64,000 nt of DNA from an uncultured cyanobacterium (GCA_903903925.1 CAIVAU010000119.1:1-64000), one strand, 5' to 3'; positions 34,599 through 44,861 are shown, counted from the stretch's first letter. Notes: a model not told the origin generated them from the letters alone. Numbers and translations are program-made.

Positions 34599-35903
34599 AT
34601 GAGATTACGCTTTTTCTTACTGAGCGTTATCAGTATTGTGCTGCTATCTTCACCAGCAAAAGCTGCTACCTTGGAATCTTGGCATTTTGATCCTGCTCAA
34701 AATCAGCTAGACTTAACCACTGATTCTGGAGTTCAACCGAGGGCTTTTTTGATTAATAACCCAACGAGACTTGTCATTGATCTACCAGGAACGCATGTAG
34801 AAGATAATACAATCCATGAAAGTTTTAAGTCAGCAGTTAAGGAAATTCGGGTTGGAAAGCTTGACTCCAATACGACACGATTGGTCATTGAATTAGCACC
34901 TGGTTACACCATTGACGCCAAAAACTTACTGTTTAGAGGAGATTCTGCCTCTCATTGGGTTGTAAAATTCTCATCGATTGATCGCGTAGCTGTTAACAGT
35001 TCGCCAGCTTTAAGTTCAAACACCCAGTTTGGTGAAGAGCAGATTCCCGTCCAAATCGGGGATATTTCGACCTTTGCTGGGATTGTATCCTTAGGTAAGG
35101 AAATGTTGCAGTTAAACTCTCAAATTAAAACATTGATGACTCACTACACCTTTCTCTCGCCAGGAATGTTTTTCCTAGATTTGGAGACAGGTAATTATTT
35201 AGACATCTATGGTGAAAAGGTTTTTCCTGCTGCTAGCACCATTAAGTTTCCTATTCTGATTGCTTTGTTTCAGGCGATAGATTCTGGTAGAGTCAAGCTG
35301 AGTGACACTTTAGTGCTGCGGGGTGATTTAAAAGCTGAAGCTGAAGGTTCAGGAGTATTGCAAAACAAACCTGTAGGAACCAAACTGAGTGTTTTAGAAA
35401 CTGCCACTAAAATGATTACTATCAGTGATAATACTGCTACTAATATGATTATTGACCGTTTAGGTGGTAAGAATATGTTAAATCAGCAGTTTCGCAGTTG
35501 GGGACTGCAAAATACGACAATTCGGCATTTATTAGGAGACTTTAAGGGAACTAATACGACAAGTGCTAAAGACTTGGTGAGACTTTCAGTCTTAATTGCT
35601 AATAATAAGTTGCTGAGTAATACAAGCCACTCTAAGGTTTTGGATATCATGCGTCATGTAGAAAACAAAAGTTTGTTGCAAGCTGGTCTTGGGAAAGATG
35701 CTATATTTGCACACAAAACAGGGACTCTTGGGGTTCTTCTTGGAGATGCAGGTATCATTGAGTTGCCAGCCGGTAAGCGTTACTTGGCAGGAATTTTTGT
35801 GAAAAGACCTTTCGATGATCTCAGAGCAAAGGCTTTTATTAGTCAAGTTTCGAGGTTGGTTTATAGCTATCTAGTCCAGCCTAGCTTTACCCGCCTACCT
35901 TAA
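34599..35903 (+). CDS. AMIN-domain serine hydrolase (class A beta-lactamase fold)
   Basis: A 434-residue exported protein. A signal peptide (to about 22) is followed by an AMIN domain (24-125; ATLESWHFDPAQNQLDL, RLVIDLPG, RLVIELAPGY). AMIN domains target proteins to peptidoglycan or division sites. The C-terminal domain has the class A motifs STIK (213-216), SDN (276-278) and KTG (373-375). The E-loop glutamate region could not be pinned. It may be a beta-lactamase-like enzyme or a penicillin-binding peptidase. I chose the ATG at 34599 since the signal peptide begins there. Confidence 0.82.
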   Translation: MRLRFFLLSVISIVLLSSPAKAATLESWHFDPAQNQLDLTTDSGVQPRAFLINNPTRLVIDLPGTHVEDNTIHESFKSAVKEIRVGKLDSNTTRLVIELAPGYTIDAKNLLFRGDSASHWVVKFSSIDRVAVNSSPALSSNTQFGEEQIPVQIGDISTFAGIVSLGKEMLQLNSQIKTLMTHYTFLSPGMFFLDLETGNYLDIYGEKVFPAASTIKFPILIALFQAIDSGRVKLSDTLVLRGDLKAEAEGSGVLQNKPVGTKLSVLETATKMITISDNTATNMIIDRLGGKNMLNQQFRSWGLQNTTIRHLLGDFKGTNTTSAKDLVRLSVLIANNKLLSNTSHSKVLDIMRHVENKSLLQAGLGKDAIFAHKTGTLGVLLGDAGIIELPAGKRYLAGIFVKRPFDDLRAKAFISQVSRLVYSYLVQPSFTRLP

Positions 35904-35948
35904 TCATCTGTCCAGTATACTAGAAGAAACGCGATCAGAGGTGAAAGG

Positions 35949-36779
35949 ATGCCATCACCATTTCCAGGCATGAATCCCTATCTCGAACATCCAGCTTTCT
36001 GGTCGTCATTCCATACTAGGCTTTTGGTGGCGATCGCCGATACACTTGCACCTCATCTGCGCCCAAATTATTATATCGAAGTTGAAACTCGGATCTACCA
36101 GGATCATAATGAGGACGAAGTTTTAGTCGGTATTCCCGATGCGACAGTTCTGAGTGCCAATTTATCTCATCCAGCCACTGAAGAATTTCAGCCAGATAAG
36201 GGGTCTACCCTGACTCAGAAGCGTCCGCAATCAATCACGTTACCTATGCCCATAACCGTGAAAGACCGGTATTTGGAAGTCCGAGAACTAGGTAGTGATG
36301 CTGTGATTACCGTAATTGAAATATTATCACCTAAAAATAAGCAAAAAGGCAAGGGTAGAACAACCTACGAAAAGAAACGAGGGCTGATTTTAGGTAGTCT
36401 TTCCCATCTGATTGAAATTGACTTACTGCGTGGTAATTTAGCGATGACCATGATGGGTCAGGTGCAGTCAACAGACTATCGGATTGTGGTTAGTCGAAGT
36501 TCACAACGCCCCAAAGCAGATTTGTATGGCTTCAATTTGCCCGAACCAATTCCGACTTTTCCCTTACCGCTTAAGCCAGAAGATGAGGAATTGACCGTTG
36601 ATTTGCAGACGATAGTTGATGGTGTATGTGAACGGGCTGGATATAACCAACGCATCGACTATCAAGAACCGATCCCGCCTCCTGCATTGAGTGACACCGA
36701 TCAACAGTGGGTTGATAAGTTGTTAGCACCAATTCGAGGTGGTGATGGCACATTTTCTAGTACAATAAGGCAAAAGTAA
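35949..36779 (+). CDS. DUF4058 family protein
   Basis: A 276-residue protein starting MPSPFPGMNPYLEHPAFWSS, the hallmark of DUF4058. Further family blocks are HTRLLVAIADTLAPHLRPNYY, EVRELGSDAVITVIEILSP with an acidic strand followed by Lys-rich KNKQKGKGR, and VVSRSSQRPKADLYGFNLPE. The Glu...SPKNK arrangement is reminiscent of PD-(D/E)XK nucleases, but the function is unknown. GAGGTGAAAGG precedes the start. It lies upstream of the TPR gene in the same direction, 86 bases apart. Confidence 0.85.
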   Translation: MPSPFPGMNPYLEHPAFWSSFHTRLLVAIADTLAPHLRPNYYIEVETRIYQDHNEDEVLVGIPDATVLSANLSHPATEEFQPDKGSTLTQKRPQSITLPMPITVKDRYLEVRELGSDAVITVIEILSPKNKQKGKGRTTYEKKRGLILGSLSHLIEIDLLRGNLAMTMMGQVQSTDYRIVVSRSSQRPKADLYGFNLPEPIPTFPLPLKPEDEELTVDLQTIVDGVCERAGYNQRIDYQEPIPPPALSDTDQQWVDKLLAPIRGGDGTFSSTIRQK

Positions 36780-36865
36780 AAAGTAAAAAGAAGAACACTT
36801 GTGTTAGAAGTATTGTGAGTTTCCATGATCGGTAACTACAAATACTTAAACAAAAACAAATTAAG

Positions 36866-38689
36866 ATGAATGCCGAAGAATTTTTTAACCAAGGGTTAAA
36901 CAAAAATTTCCAAGGAGACTATCAGGGAGCGATAGAAGATTACACTCAGGCAATCAGACTAAATCCTAATTATGGGGAAGCCTACTATAACCGAGGTACT
37001 ATTTTTAGTGATGAACTGAAGGATTATCAAGCCGCGATAGAAGACTTTAATCAGGCAGTGCGAATAACTCCCAATTTCGCTGAAGCCTATTGCAACCGGG
37101 CTAATGCTCGTTATTCTTTAGAAGATTATCAAGGAGCCATTACAGATCACAATCAAGCTTTGCAAATTAATCCCAACCTTGTAGAATCGTACCAAAGCAG
37201 GGGTAGTGCCTATTTTGCTGTAGGAAATTTTCACGCAGCTATTAGAGATTATCAGCAAGCAATCCAGATTAATCCGGAGTTATCTGCTTATATAAATTTT
37301 GCTCTTGCTAATGCCTACGATCGCCAAGGTCTAGTTCGTTGCGATCAAGGGGATTATCACGGAGCAATTGAAGATTTTAACCAAGCCTTGCAGTTAAATC
37401 CCAATTTAGCCAGAGTTTACTGTAATCGGGGCAATGTTCGCCACATTTTGGGGAATCCTGAAGGAGCGATCGCCGATTATAACCAGGCGTTGCAGCTAGA
37501 TCCTAACTTGCTTGAGGCGTACCACAACCGAGGTAATGCCCACTATGCTCTTGGAGACTATGAGGAAGCGATCGCAGATTACACCCGGACTATTGAGATT
37601 AACCCCAGTTTTGCTATCGCCTACTACAATCGAGGTCTTGTCCATTCCTACCTTAAAGACTATCTTGATGCGATCGCCGACTTCAATCAAGCAATACAAC
37701 TTAATCCTGAAGATGAGCAAGCATACTACCAACGGGGTTTTATCCGTGCCGATTTAGGAGACTACCAAGCAGCGATCGCGGATTATGACCAAGCATTGCA
37801 GCTTAATCCATACTTAGCTTTAGTTTACGGCTTTCGGGCTAATGCACGTCGCCAACTAGGAGATTATACCAGAGCAATTGCAGATTGTAATCAATTACTG
37901 CAACTTCATCCTCATCTTGCTCAAGGGTATTGCGATCGCGGTGCGATTCGTCGCCACCTAGGAGACTATCAAGGAGCAATTGCAGATTATAACTTGGCAT
38001 TGCAAATCAATTCTAATTTAGCCGAAGCTTACTATGGTCGAGCAATTGCCCATGAAGCTAACAAAGATTTTTTAGAAGCAATTGCAGATAATAATCAAGC
38101 AATACAAAGAGATCCTAGCTTTGCTCAAGCATACTGCAACAGAGGCAATGCCCGTCGCTTTCTAGGAGACAACGAGGGTGCAATGGCAGATTATAACCTA
38201 GCGTTAGCGCTAAATCCTAATTTTATGGAAGCTTACTATAACCGAGGTTCCATCCGCTACGCTTTAGGAGACTATAAAGGCGCAATTGAAGATTACACCC
38301 AAGCTTTGCGGATTAATCCCAAGTCTGCTGCAATCTATAGCGATCGTGGTAATGCTCACTATGCCCTTCAAAATTATCAAAGCGCAATTAAGGATTATGA
38401 TCGGGCAATTGCCCTTGACCCTAGCTTTACTAAAGACTGGTATAACCGGGGTCGTAGCCATTCTTTATTAGAGAATTTTCTCCCAGCGCTGTCAGATTTG
38501 AATCAAGCTTTGCGCCAACAGCCACAATCGGCTTCAGCATATATCGTTCGAGCTAATATTTATAGTCATTTAGGCGATTATGAACAAGCAATTGTAGATT
38601 TCCAGAAAGCTGCTGACCTCTATCATCAAGAAGGAAATACGCAGTATTACCAACAAATTCTTGAACTTGTTCGACAGCTTCGGATGTAA
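36866..38689 (+). CDS. TPR-repeat protein
   Basis: A 607-residue protein made almost entirely of 34-residue tetratricopeptide repeats (about seventeen), each of the type GDYQGAIEDYTQAIRLNPNYGEAYYNRG. It has no signal peptide, membrane segment or catalytic domain. The repeats are very regular, which suggests recent internal duplication. TPR arrays bind protein partners; its partner is unknown. It follows the DUF4058 gene. Confidence 0.9.
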   Translation: MNAEEFFNQGLNKNFQGDYQGAIEDYTQAIRLNPNYGEAYYNRGTIFSDELKDYQAAIEDFNQAVRITPNFAEAYCNRANARYSLEDYQGAITDHNQALQINPNLVESYQSRGSAYFAVGNFHAAIRDYQQAIQINPELSAYINFALANAYDRQGLVRCDQGDYHGAIEDFNQALQLNPNLARVYCNRGNVRHILGNPEGAIADYNQALQLDPNLLEAYHNRGNAHYALGDYEEAIADYTRTIEINPSFAIAYYNRGLVHSYLKDYLDAIADFNQAIQLNPEDEQAYYQRGFIRADLGDYQAAIADYDQALQLNPYLALVYGFRANARRQLGDYTRAIADCNQLLQLHPHLAQGYCDRGAIRRHLGDYQGAIADYNLALQINSNLAEAYYGRAIAHEANKDFLEAIADNNQAIQRDPSFAQAYCNRGNARRFLGDNEGAMADYNLALALNPNFMEAYYNRGSIRYALGDYKGAIEDYTQALRINPKSAAIYSDRGNAHYALQNYQSAIKDYDRAIALDPSFTKDWYNRGRSHSLLENFLPALSDLNQALRQQPQSASAYIVRANIYSHLGDYEQAIVDFQKAADLYHQEGNTQYYQQILELVRQLRM

Positions 38690-38729
38690 GGAGTTAGGAG
38701 TTAGAATGAGTGGAAGATCGAGCCAAAAT

Positions 38730-38972
38730 TCACCTAGTTTTACGTCGATAGTAACCTTTTACCAAATATGTTCTATTTTTATGATCTTTACGCTTATGGC
38801 TGTGAACATAGATTCTCGGAATTTTAGCATCTTCTTTTTGTCTTTCTATTTCTTTGAGTCTTAATTTAGTAAGATGAATGCCGTATAGTATATAGTAAAA
38901 TATTGCAAAGACACAATAAATTTTATCTAGGTTTAGTAAGATAGGTACTAGAACATGTTGATGGAAGAACAT
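38730..38972 (-). CDS. Hypothetical basic small protein
   Basis: An 80-residue frame in a long gap. The N-terminal half is hydrophobic (KIYCVFAIFYYILYGIHL) and could be one membrane helix. The C-terminal half is very basic: EIERQKEDAKIPRIYVHSHK and then VKGYYRRKTR. The IYVHSHKRKD...GYYRR pattern is protein-like, but I recognise no family. AT-rich surroundings raise the chance that it is spurious. Confidence 0.35.
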   Translation of the reverse strand: MFFHQHVLVPILLNLDKIYCVFAIFYYILYGIHLTKLRLKEIERQKEDAKIPRIYVHSHKRKDHKNRTYLVKGYYRRKTR

Positions 38973-39115
38973 ATCTTTGATTTGTGTAGCTTAATTATTA
39001 ACTATAATTAAAGAGCTTACTTTATAGTCTTATCTATTATTTGTTTGTAGAGTAAATAGAGAAAATACTGATTTTTACTTTTTACTTTTTACTTCCTGCA
39101 GGGCGGTCAGCGCGG

Positions 39116-39207
39116 GGAGCATCCCAGTTTTGCAGAAAGACGATCAGTAGTGTATTATAAGCGAGCTTTCCGGCTCGCACTACGAATTTTCAAAAATGGG
39201 ATGCACC
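39116..39207. mobile_element. MITE-like element, about 92 bp
   Basis: Ends GGAGCATCCCAGTTTTG and the complement of GGTGCATCCCATTTTTG agree at 15 of 17 positions. The interior includes the palindrome GCGAGCTTTCCGGCTCGC, also found inside the MITE-like element at 4270-4379. There is no coding capacity. It touches the 3' side of the giant kinase gene. Confidence 0.55.
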
Positions 39208-39219
39208 CGTCAGCGCGTT

Positions 39220-42200
39220 TCATCCTTCGACTGGTAGGATAATCTCAAACTCTGTACCAAGTCCTAATTTAGAAACGACGTTAATTTGTCCGCCATGAGT
39301 TGAAATAATGGAGTAAGCTACTGCCAGTCCTAATCCCTTTCCTTTACCAATAGGTTTGGTGGTGAAGAAGGGATCAAATACTCTTTTTTGGAATTCCTCA
39401 GGGATTCCAGTCCCATTATCAGCAATGCGAATGCTCACACTGGGTGTGGTAAGAGAATTGCTTAGTTCAGTACGAATTTTAATAGTAGGAGTTGTGATTT
39501 CTGGCTCATTTAATGCATCAATGGCGTTATTTAAGATATTCATGATGACCTGATTGATTTGTTTGGCGTGACAACTGACTGGTGGAAGATCACTATAGTT
39601 TTTGATAATTTCAATTTCACTGAGTCGATATTGCAGAATTAACAGTGTATTTTCAATACCTTCATGAATATTTACCGATTTGATATCTGCTTCATCAAGG
39701 CGGGCAAAATTCCGTAGTGATAAGACGATATTCTGAATGCGTCTACTACCCTCTTGCATCGAATCGAGTAACTTTGGTAAGTCGTTGATGACGTAATCTA
39801 AATCCCTATCCTGGTAATAAGCTTGAACTTCGGTAGTTTGTTGTGGATATTGCTGCTGATAAATACTAATACCGTCTAGTAAGTCCTGGAAATAGTTTTT
39901 GAGATGGTTAATATTACCGTAAATAAAAGTAATTGGGTTATTAATTTCATGAGCAATCCCAGCAACCATTTGCCCTAAACTCGACATTTTTTCAGCTTGA
40001 ATCAATTGAGCTTGGGTGTGTTGTAATTCTCGGAGAGTATGGGACAATTGCTGATTTTTGTTGTGGAGTTCTTGGGTGCGCTGCTCTACTTTTTGCTCTA
40101 GGGTGTTGTAAAGTAGGGCATTTTCGAGAGAAATCGCCGCTTGGGTGGTTAATAACTGTAGTACATCTAGGCGATCGCCCACAAATGCACCCATTGTTAC
40201 CTGATTTTCTAAGTATAAAATCCCCGCTAGCTGCCCTTGATTGCGAATGGGCATACAAAGTACACTCTTGGGTTGATGCTGGCGCATATATTCCCCAATC
40301 ACAGGCAAATGAGTTTTGAGATCATCAATGACAACTGTTTCTAGAGTATTTTTCACATACTGGATTAGGTTCACTGGAACATCAGGATGATTCTCTAGAG
40401 GCGCTATTTGCAACATAGTCCTTTCTGGGGTCGTAATCGCTCGGACTTGCCATGACCCATCCTGAAATAGAATTAAGGCACAACGATCAGCTCCAGCATT
40501 TTCCAGAATAATCTGAGTTAGGATCTTGATGAGTTCATTTAACTCAATTGTCGTAGAGATTGCTTGGGAGGCTTTAAAAATAGCCCCAAAGTCCAGCAGC
40601 AAATTGTTATTGCAGGAGGGACTTGAGATCTGAGTTGAGGAGTGGATAGATGCACCAAATGTTACACTACTATTCAGTGTTTCCCGTAGATTGAGCTTGA
40701 CGGTTTTCTGTTGTATAATGAGTTGCAGAAGTTCTGGATAGCGTTTTTCTAAGTCTTCTACTTTGGTTTTGGCTCCCCAACGGGCATAGCAGTAGTAAGC
40801 TTCTTCCATGTATGCTTGGGCAAGTTTTTCTTCACCCCAGTGGAGGTGGAATTTGGCTGCCAGTTCATTGCTAAGCCCTGCTTCTTGGATGTAGCCATTT
40901 TCTCTAGCTCCAGAAATGGCGCGATCGTAAAGTTCAATTGCGGCTCCTTTTTGTGCTAAAAGGCGACACTTTTCTGCCTCCACCAACTGGAATCGATGCA
41001 GATAATTCATGGGTGCATAATTTGCCCACTTTTGCATGGTTTCCTGATTTTCTGCGACCTGCTGTAAAATTAAGAGTTGTTTTTCGGCTGAGGATGTAGG
41101 AAATAAAGCCAGTTGCAGCAGCGAATCATAAAAATTAAACACTGAGATAGTCACCATAGCATATCCTGAACTGGAATATTGTTTTGCTTTGAGAGCATAT
41201 TCCACTGCCAAATCCAGTGCTTGAAACAGATAACAAAGGATCAATTTATTTACAAATAACTGCCATAAGCCAGTACAATCATTAGTTCGTTCGTATAACG
41301 CCACCATTGACTTTTCATCGTAAGCTGTGCCAACTAATTCCCAAGGAGTGGTTTTTGGCTCAATTAAATTCGAGACCAGTTGGTGGTGCATCTTATTGTA
41401 ATTAATTGCACTTTGTTGGTTTAATTTTTCTAGCGCTGCCCCATAAATCACGATTTCATGAGCTAGTTTGGTTAATTCTTGACCGGACATGTAAGCGTGC
41501 AAGCAATACATTCCGGTAGCATAACCAGCAAGTGCCAAATACCCGGTATCTAACCCACTGGTATAGGCTTGTCGCAATGGCTTGAGGGTTTCTGCTAGAG
41601 GTTCTTTCCAGTGGGTAATAAAACTATGAATAATGAACAGGACTTTTGCTTCGTATTCCTTATCTGGAAACTTGGACAGCAGTTGTAACGCTAACTGACC
41701 AAATTCATAACCTGTTGAGATACTGTCTACCTGACCGCAAAGTATAAGTCCATACCCTGAGTAAGAGAAGGCAGAGGCGGAAATATTTCCGTGTTTTACA
41801 CAAAAACAAACTTCCTTGAGTACCAGCAACTGATGGAGTTCAGGTTTTGCCATATAAGCAGGAGTATTTACCTGGATTAAGACACGAAAGGCTGCACGTA
41901 ATTCCGGATTCTGCATCTCTGGCAAATCAGCTAGTTCAACAACTGTTTTGCCACTCAAGCTTGCTTGAGTCTCTTGCAAAGCGAGAACAAAATCCTCAGC
42001 CGTTGGTTCTTTTGGAAACTCAATGCCAATGGGCTGCAAAAATTCCATGGCTGTATCGATAGCTGTCAATAATTTTCCCTGGACTGTGTTAGCTTCAATT
42101 TTTACTTCATACACTTTGGCTGTGTCAGTGAGAGCTTTTGCGTGTTGTAAAATCTCTTGGGCAAAATATTCCATTGACTCAAGTTCGCCACACAGATAAC

Positions 42201-44637
42201 TAGCTTCGGTTGCTTCGCTATACAAGTCAATGGTGAAATTGTAGTCACATAGCCAAGAGTCTGATGGTAGCAGATGGATACCTATTTTCAGATAAGCAAT
42301 GGCTGAACTGTATGCCGTTGAGGCTTTTGCCTTTTTGCCAGCAATGAGATTTAAGCGGGCGAGTTCATGGCGTTCTCTAGGTTCATGGAATTGTTCAATT
42401 CCATTATTTAGCTGATTGGCAATGCCAAAAATTTGCTGCTCTAGTTCAGCTTCTAGGGTATTTTGCCACAGTAGGCGACCAATTTTGACATGAGTTGTCT
42501 GTTTGTGTTCTTCAGGAATTAGTGAGTAGGCAGCTTGTTGGACACGGTCATGCAAAAATTGGTAATTTGCTGACTGTTGACTGTTAACAGTCAACAGTGA
42601 ACTATTACCCTCTACATAAAACTTATAAACTTCGTTCTGTGGCAAAATCAATTCTTCCTGTAATGCTTGCCACAATGTGGCAGCGGTTTCACCTTCGGAT
42701 TGTTCCGAAACAATTGCTAAAGTTGCCAAATCAAATTGATTACCAATACAAGCCGCCAGTTTCAAAACTTCCTGAGTTGCTGCGTTGAGTTTCTGCAACT
42801 GTTGTGCCATAAACTCTACCACGTCATCTGTCAGTGCCAGTTGCTTGACTTGGGCAATATCACACTGCCAATGCCCGATTTGAAAATTGAATTGAATATA
42901 ATTATCCTCATGGAGTGCCTTGAGAAACTGGGTGGTGAAGAAGGGATTCCCCTTGGTTTTTTGATACACCAGTTGCGTCAATGGCTGTGCTAGTTCTGGT
43001 TGACAATTAAGGGTATCTGCTACGAACTGATTTACACTGACCTGAGACAGTGGACTGAGTATGATAGTACTAATTGTTTTTCCTGCATCGGTGATCTCAT
43101 TTAATGTCAACATTAACGGATGTGCTGGGAAAACTTCATTATCTCGGTATGCCCCAAGGAGCAACAGGTAGCCTACCTGGGATTGATCCATGAGCAACTG
43201 CATCAGCTTCAGTGATGCTGAATCTGCCCACTGCAAGTCATCTAAAAAAATCACTAAGGGATGTTCTTGTGTGGTGAAAACTTGAATAAATTTCTCTAAC
43301 AGCAGATTGAAGCGGTTTTGGGCTGCTATCCCGGTTAGTTGTACAGCCAAGGGTTGAGAACCAATAATTCGTTCTAGTTCTGGGATGACCTCAATAATAA
43401 CTTGGGCATTTTCACCCAAAGCTGTGATGATTTTTTCCTTCCACTGCTGCAAATTGCTATCATTTTCGCTCAGCAGTTGGGCCATCAAATCCCGGAAGGC
43501 TTGCACAAAAGCAGAAAAAGGAATATTGCGATTAAACTGGTCATATTTGCCCTTGATAAAATAACCACGTTGCCTAACAATAGGTTTATGTACTTCGTTG
43601 ATTACAGCAGTTTTACCAATACCGGAAAAACCAGCGACTAACATTATTTCACTGTTTCCCCGTGCAACCCGTTCAAAGCCTGCTAATAGTTTCTGAACCT
43701 CTACTTCTCTACCATATAATTTTTCTGGAATCAGAAAGCGATCGCACACGTCCCTCTGCCCAATCTCAAAGGTTTCAATCTTACTTGTTGCTTTTAATTG
43801 ATTGAGACAAATTTCTAAATCATATTTCAGTCCCAATGCACTCTGATAGCGTTGTTCAGCATTCTTCGCCATCAGCTTCATGACTATGTCTGACACACTT
43901 GCGGGAATCTCTGGATTTAACTGTTGTAAACTCGGAGGCTGTTGGGCAATATGACTATGAATTAATTCCATTGCATCCCCAGCTTGAAATGGCAGTTGTC
44001 CGGTCAGTAACTCATAAAAACTGACTCCTAATGAATAGAAGTCACTCCGGTAATCTAGCCCCCGATTCATGCGGCCAGTTTGTTCTGGTGAAATGTAAGC
44101 TAATGTGCCTTCTAACACATTGGAACTCATTAATGTTTGTGTTTCTCGTGGTAGTAGAGATGCAATACTAAAGTCAATTAATTTAACTTCTTTTGTCTGG
44201 GGATTAATTAAAATATTGCTCGGTTTAATATCTTTATGAATAATGCGATAGCGATACAGTATATCTAAGGCGTTGCAGAGGGCGATCGCTATAAGCAAAA
44301 ACCTTTGTAGAGACTTTGCCTGTAATGTTTCTGCACAGATGAAATAATCTTTTAAAGAAATTCCCCCAAAATTTTCCATGACCAACGCGTAACTATTTTG
44401 GTATGGTTCTAGGCTATAGGTTTGGATAATTAGGGGTGAGTTAAGATTTTTCGCGATAGTGTACTGATTGCGGAATTGCACCAGCTCGCTGAAACTGGGA
44501 TAAGAATTTTTCAGTAATTTAATCACTACAGGTAATGAATCAACCTCTCGATACCCTCCATAGACCACGGTTCTAGAACCATTGTAAAGTTCTTCGTTGA
44601 TTTCATATCCAGGAATACTTACTAAATTTGTCACCAT
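39220..44637 (-). CDS. Giant Ser/Thr kinase-ATPase-GAF-histidine kinase
   Basis: An 1805-residue multidomain signal protein of the HstK type found in filamentous cyanobacteria. In order: a Ser/Thr kinase (residues 8-280; HKDIKPSNILINP, DFSIASLLP), an AAA-type ATPase (from about 310; GFSGIGKTAVI, then FLDDLQWADSASL), a long TPR-like helical region, a GAF domain (about 1370-1520), a coiled coil, and a histidine kinase with GIAHEINNP (His1563), then HATPase motifs DNGTGIP and GKGKGLGLAVAY. The His-kinase end has no response-regulator domain. An in-frame heptamer hairpin lies at 42570-42598. No partner gene is adjacent. Confidence 0.93.
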   Translation of the reverse strand: MVTNLVSIPGYEINEELYNGSRTVVYGGYREVDSLPVVIKLLKNSYPSFSELVQFRNQYTIAKNLNSPLIIQTYSLEPYQNSYALVMENFGGISLKDYFICAETLQAKSLQRFLLIAIALCNALDILYRYRIIHKDIKPSNILINPQTKEVKLIDFSIASLLPRETQTLMSSNVLEGTLAYISPEQTGRMNRGLDYRSDFYSLGVSFYELLTGQLPFQAGDAMELIHSHIAQQPPSLQQLNPEIPASVSDIVMKLMAKNAEQRYQSALGLKYDLEICLNQLKATSKIETFEIGQRDVCDRFLIPEKLYGREVEVQKLLAGFERVARGNSEIMLVAGFSGIGKTAVINEVHKPIVRQRGYFIKGKYDQFNRNIPFSAFVQAFRDLMAQLLSENDSNLQQWKEKIITALGENAQVIIEVIPELERIIGSQPLAVQLTGIAAQNRFNLLLEKFIQVFTTQEHPLVIFLDDLQWADSASLKLMQLLMDQSQVGYLLLLGAYRDNEVFPAHPLMLTLNEITDAGKTISTIILSPLSQVSVNQFVADTLNCQPELAQPLTQLVYQKTKGNPFFTTQFLKALHEDNYIQFNFQIGHWQCDIAQVKQLALTDDVVEFMAQQLQKLNAATQEVLKLAACIGNQFDLATLAIVSEQSEGETAATLWQALQEELILPQNEVYKFYVEGNSSLLTVNSQQSANYQFLHDRVQQAAYSLIPEEHKQTTHVKIGRLLWQNTLEAELEQQIFGIANQLNNGIEQFHEPRERHELARLNLIAGKKAKASTAYSSAIAYLKIGIHLLPSDSWLCDYNFTIDLYSEATEASYLCGELESMEYFAQEILQHAKALTDTAKVYEVKIEANTVQGKLLTAIDTAMEFLQPIGIEFPKEPTAEDFVLALQETQASLSGKTVVELADLPEMQNPELRAAFRVLIQVNTPAYMAKPELHQLLVLKEVCFCVKHGNISASAFSYSGYGLILCGQVDSISTGYEFGQLALQLLSKFPDKEYEAKVLFIIHSFITHWKEPLAETLKPLRQAYTSGLDTGYLALAGYATGMYCLHAYMSGQELTKLAHEIVIYGAALEKLNQQSAINYNKMHHQLVSNLIEPKTTPWELVGTAYDEKSMVALYERTNDCTGLWQLFVNKLILCYLFQALDLAVEYALKAKQYSSSGYAMVTISVFNFYDSLLQLALFPTSSAEKQLLILQQVAENQETMQKWANYAPMNYLHRFQLVEAEKCRLLAQKGAAIELYDRAISGARENGYIQEAGLSNELAAKFHLHWGEEKLAQAYMEEAYYCYARWGAKTKVEDLEKRYPELLQLIIQQKTVKLNLRETLNSSVTFGASIHSSTQISSPSCNNNLLLDFGAIFKASQAISTTIELNELIKILTQIILENAGADRCALILFQDGSWQVRAITTPERTMLQIAPLENHPDVPVNLIQYVKNTLETVVIDDLKTHLPVIGEYMRQHQPKSVLCMPIRNQGQLAGILYLENQVTMGAFVGDRLDVLQLLTTQAAISLENALLYNTLEQKVEQRTQELHNKNQQLSHTLRELQHTQAQLIQAEKMSSLGQMVAGIAHEINNPITFIYGNINHLKNYFQDLLDGISIYQQQYPQQTTEVQAYYQDRDLDYVINDLPKLLDSMQEGSRRIQNIVLSLRNFARLDEADIKSVNIHEGIENTLLILQYRLSEIEIIKNYSDLPPVSCHAKQINQVIMNILNNAIDALNEPEITTPTIKIRTELSNSLTTPSVSIRIADNGTGIPEEFQKRVFDPFFTTKPIGKGKGLGLAVAYSIISTHGGQINVVSKLGLGTEFEIILPVEG
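42570..42598. repeat. In-frame heptamer hairpin inside the giant kinase
   Basis: GACTGTTGACTGTTAACAGT and CAACAGTG form a TTGACTG-type inverted repeat. It encodes the variable segment around SSLLTVNSQQSAN, between conserved kinase/ATPase blocks, without a frameshift. The same repeat type is in nifJ. Confidence 0.65.
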
Positions 44638-44701
44638 ACCACTAAATCTTAATAGCCTCTGGATTTAGTTTTCCCAAAGGCGTACTGTAAGTTTCAGTAG
44701 A

Positions 44702-44861
44702 TCACAAAGTTTGTGAGTCAGGAGTCAGGAGTCAGGAGTTACCAACTTTGGTATCTGTCTTCACTCTTATTAAACGGTGGAGTGTTATCTCCTAATTCTT
44801 TAACAATTCTGACTCCTGTATTCTGGCTCCTGACTTCTGCTATAAAGTCACAAACTTGTGA
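44702..44861. repeat. Element flanked by TCACAAA palindromes
   Basis: TCACAAAGTTTGTGA at the left and TCACAAACTTGTGA at the right. GAGTCAG heptamers lie beside the left palindrome and CTGACTC-type heptamers precede the right one, in inverted orientation. It is non-coding. Confidence 0.5.

Noticed and set aside
37496-38471. Frames within the TPR gene on both strands
   Set aside because: They arise from the periodic codon pattern of the TPR repeats.
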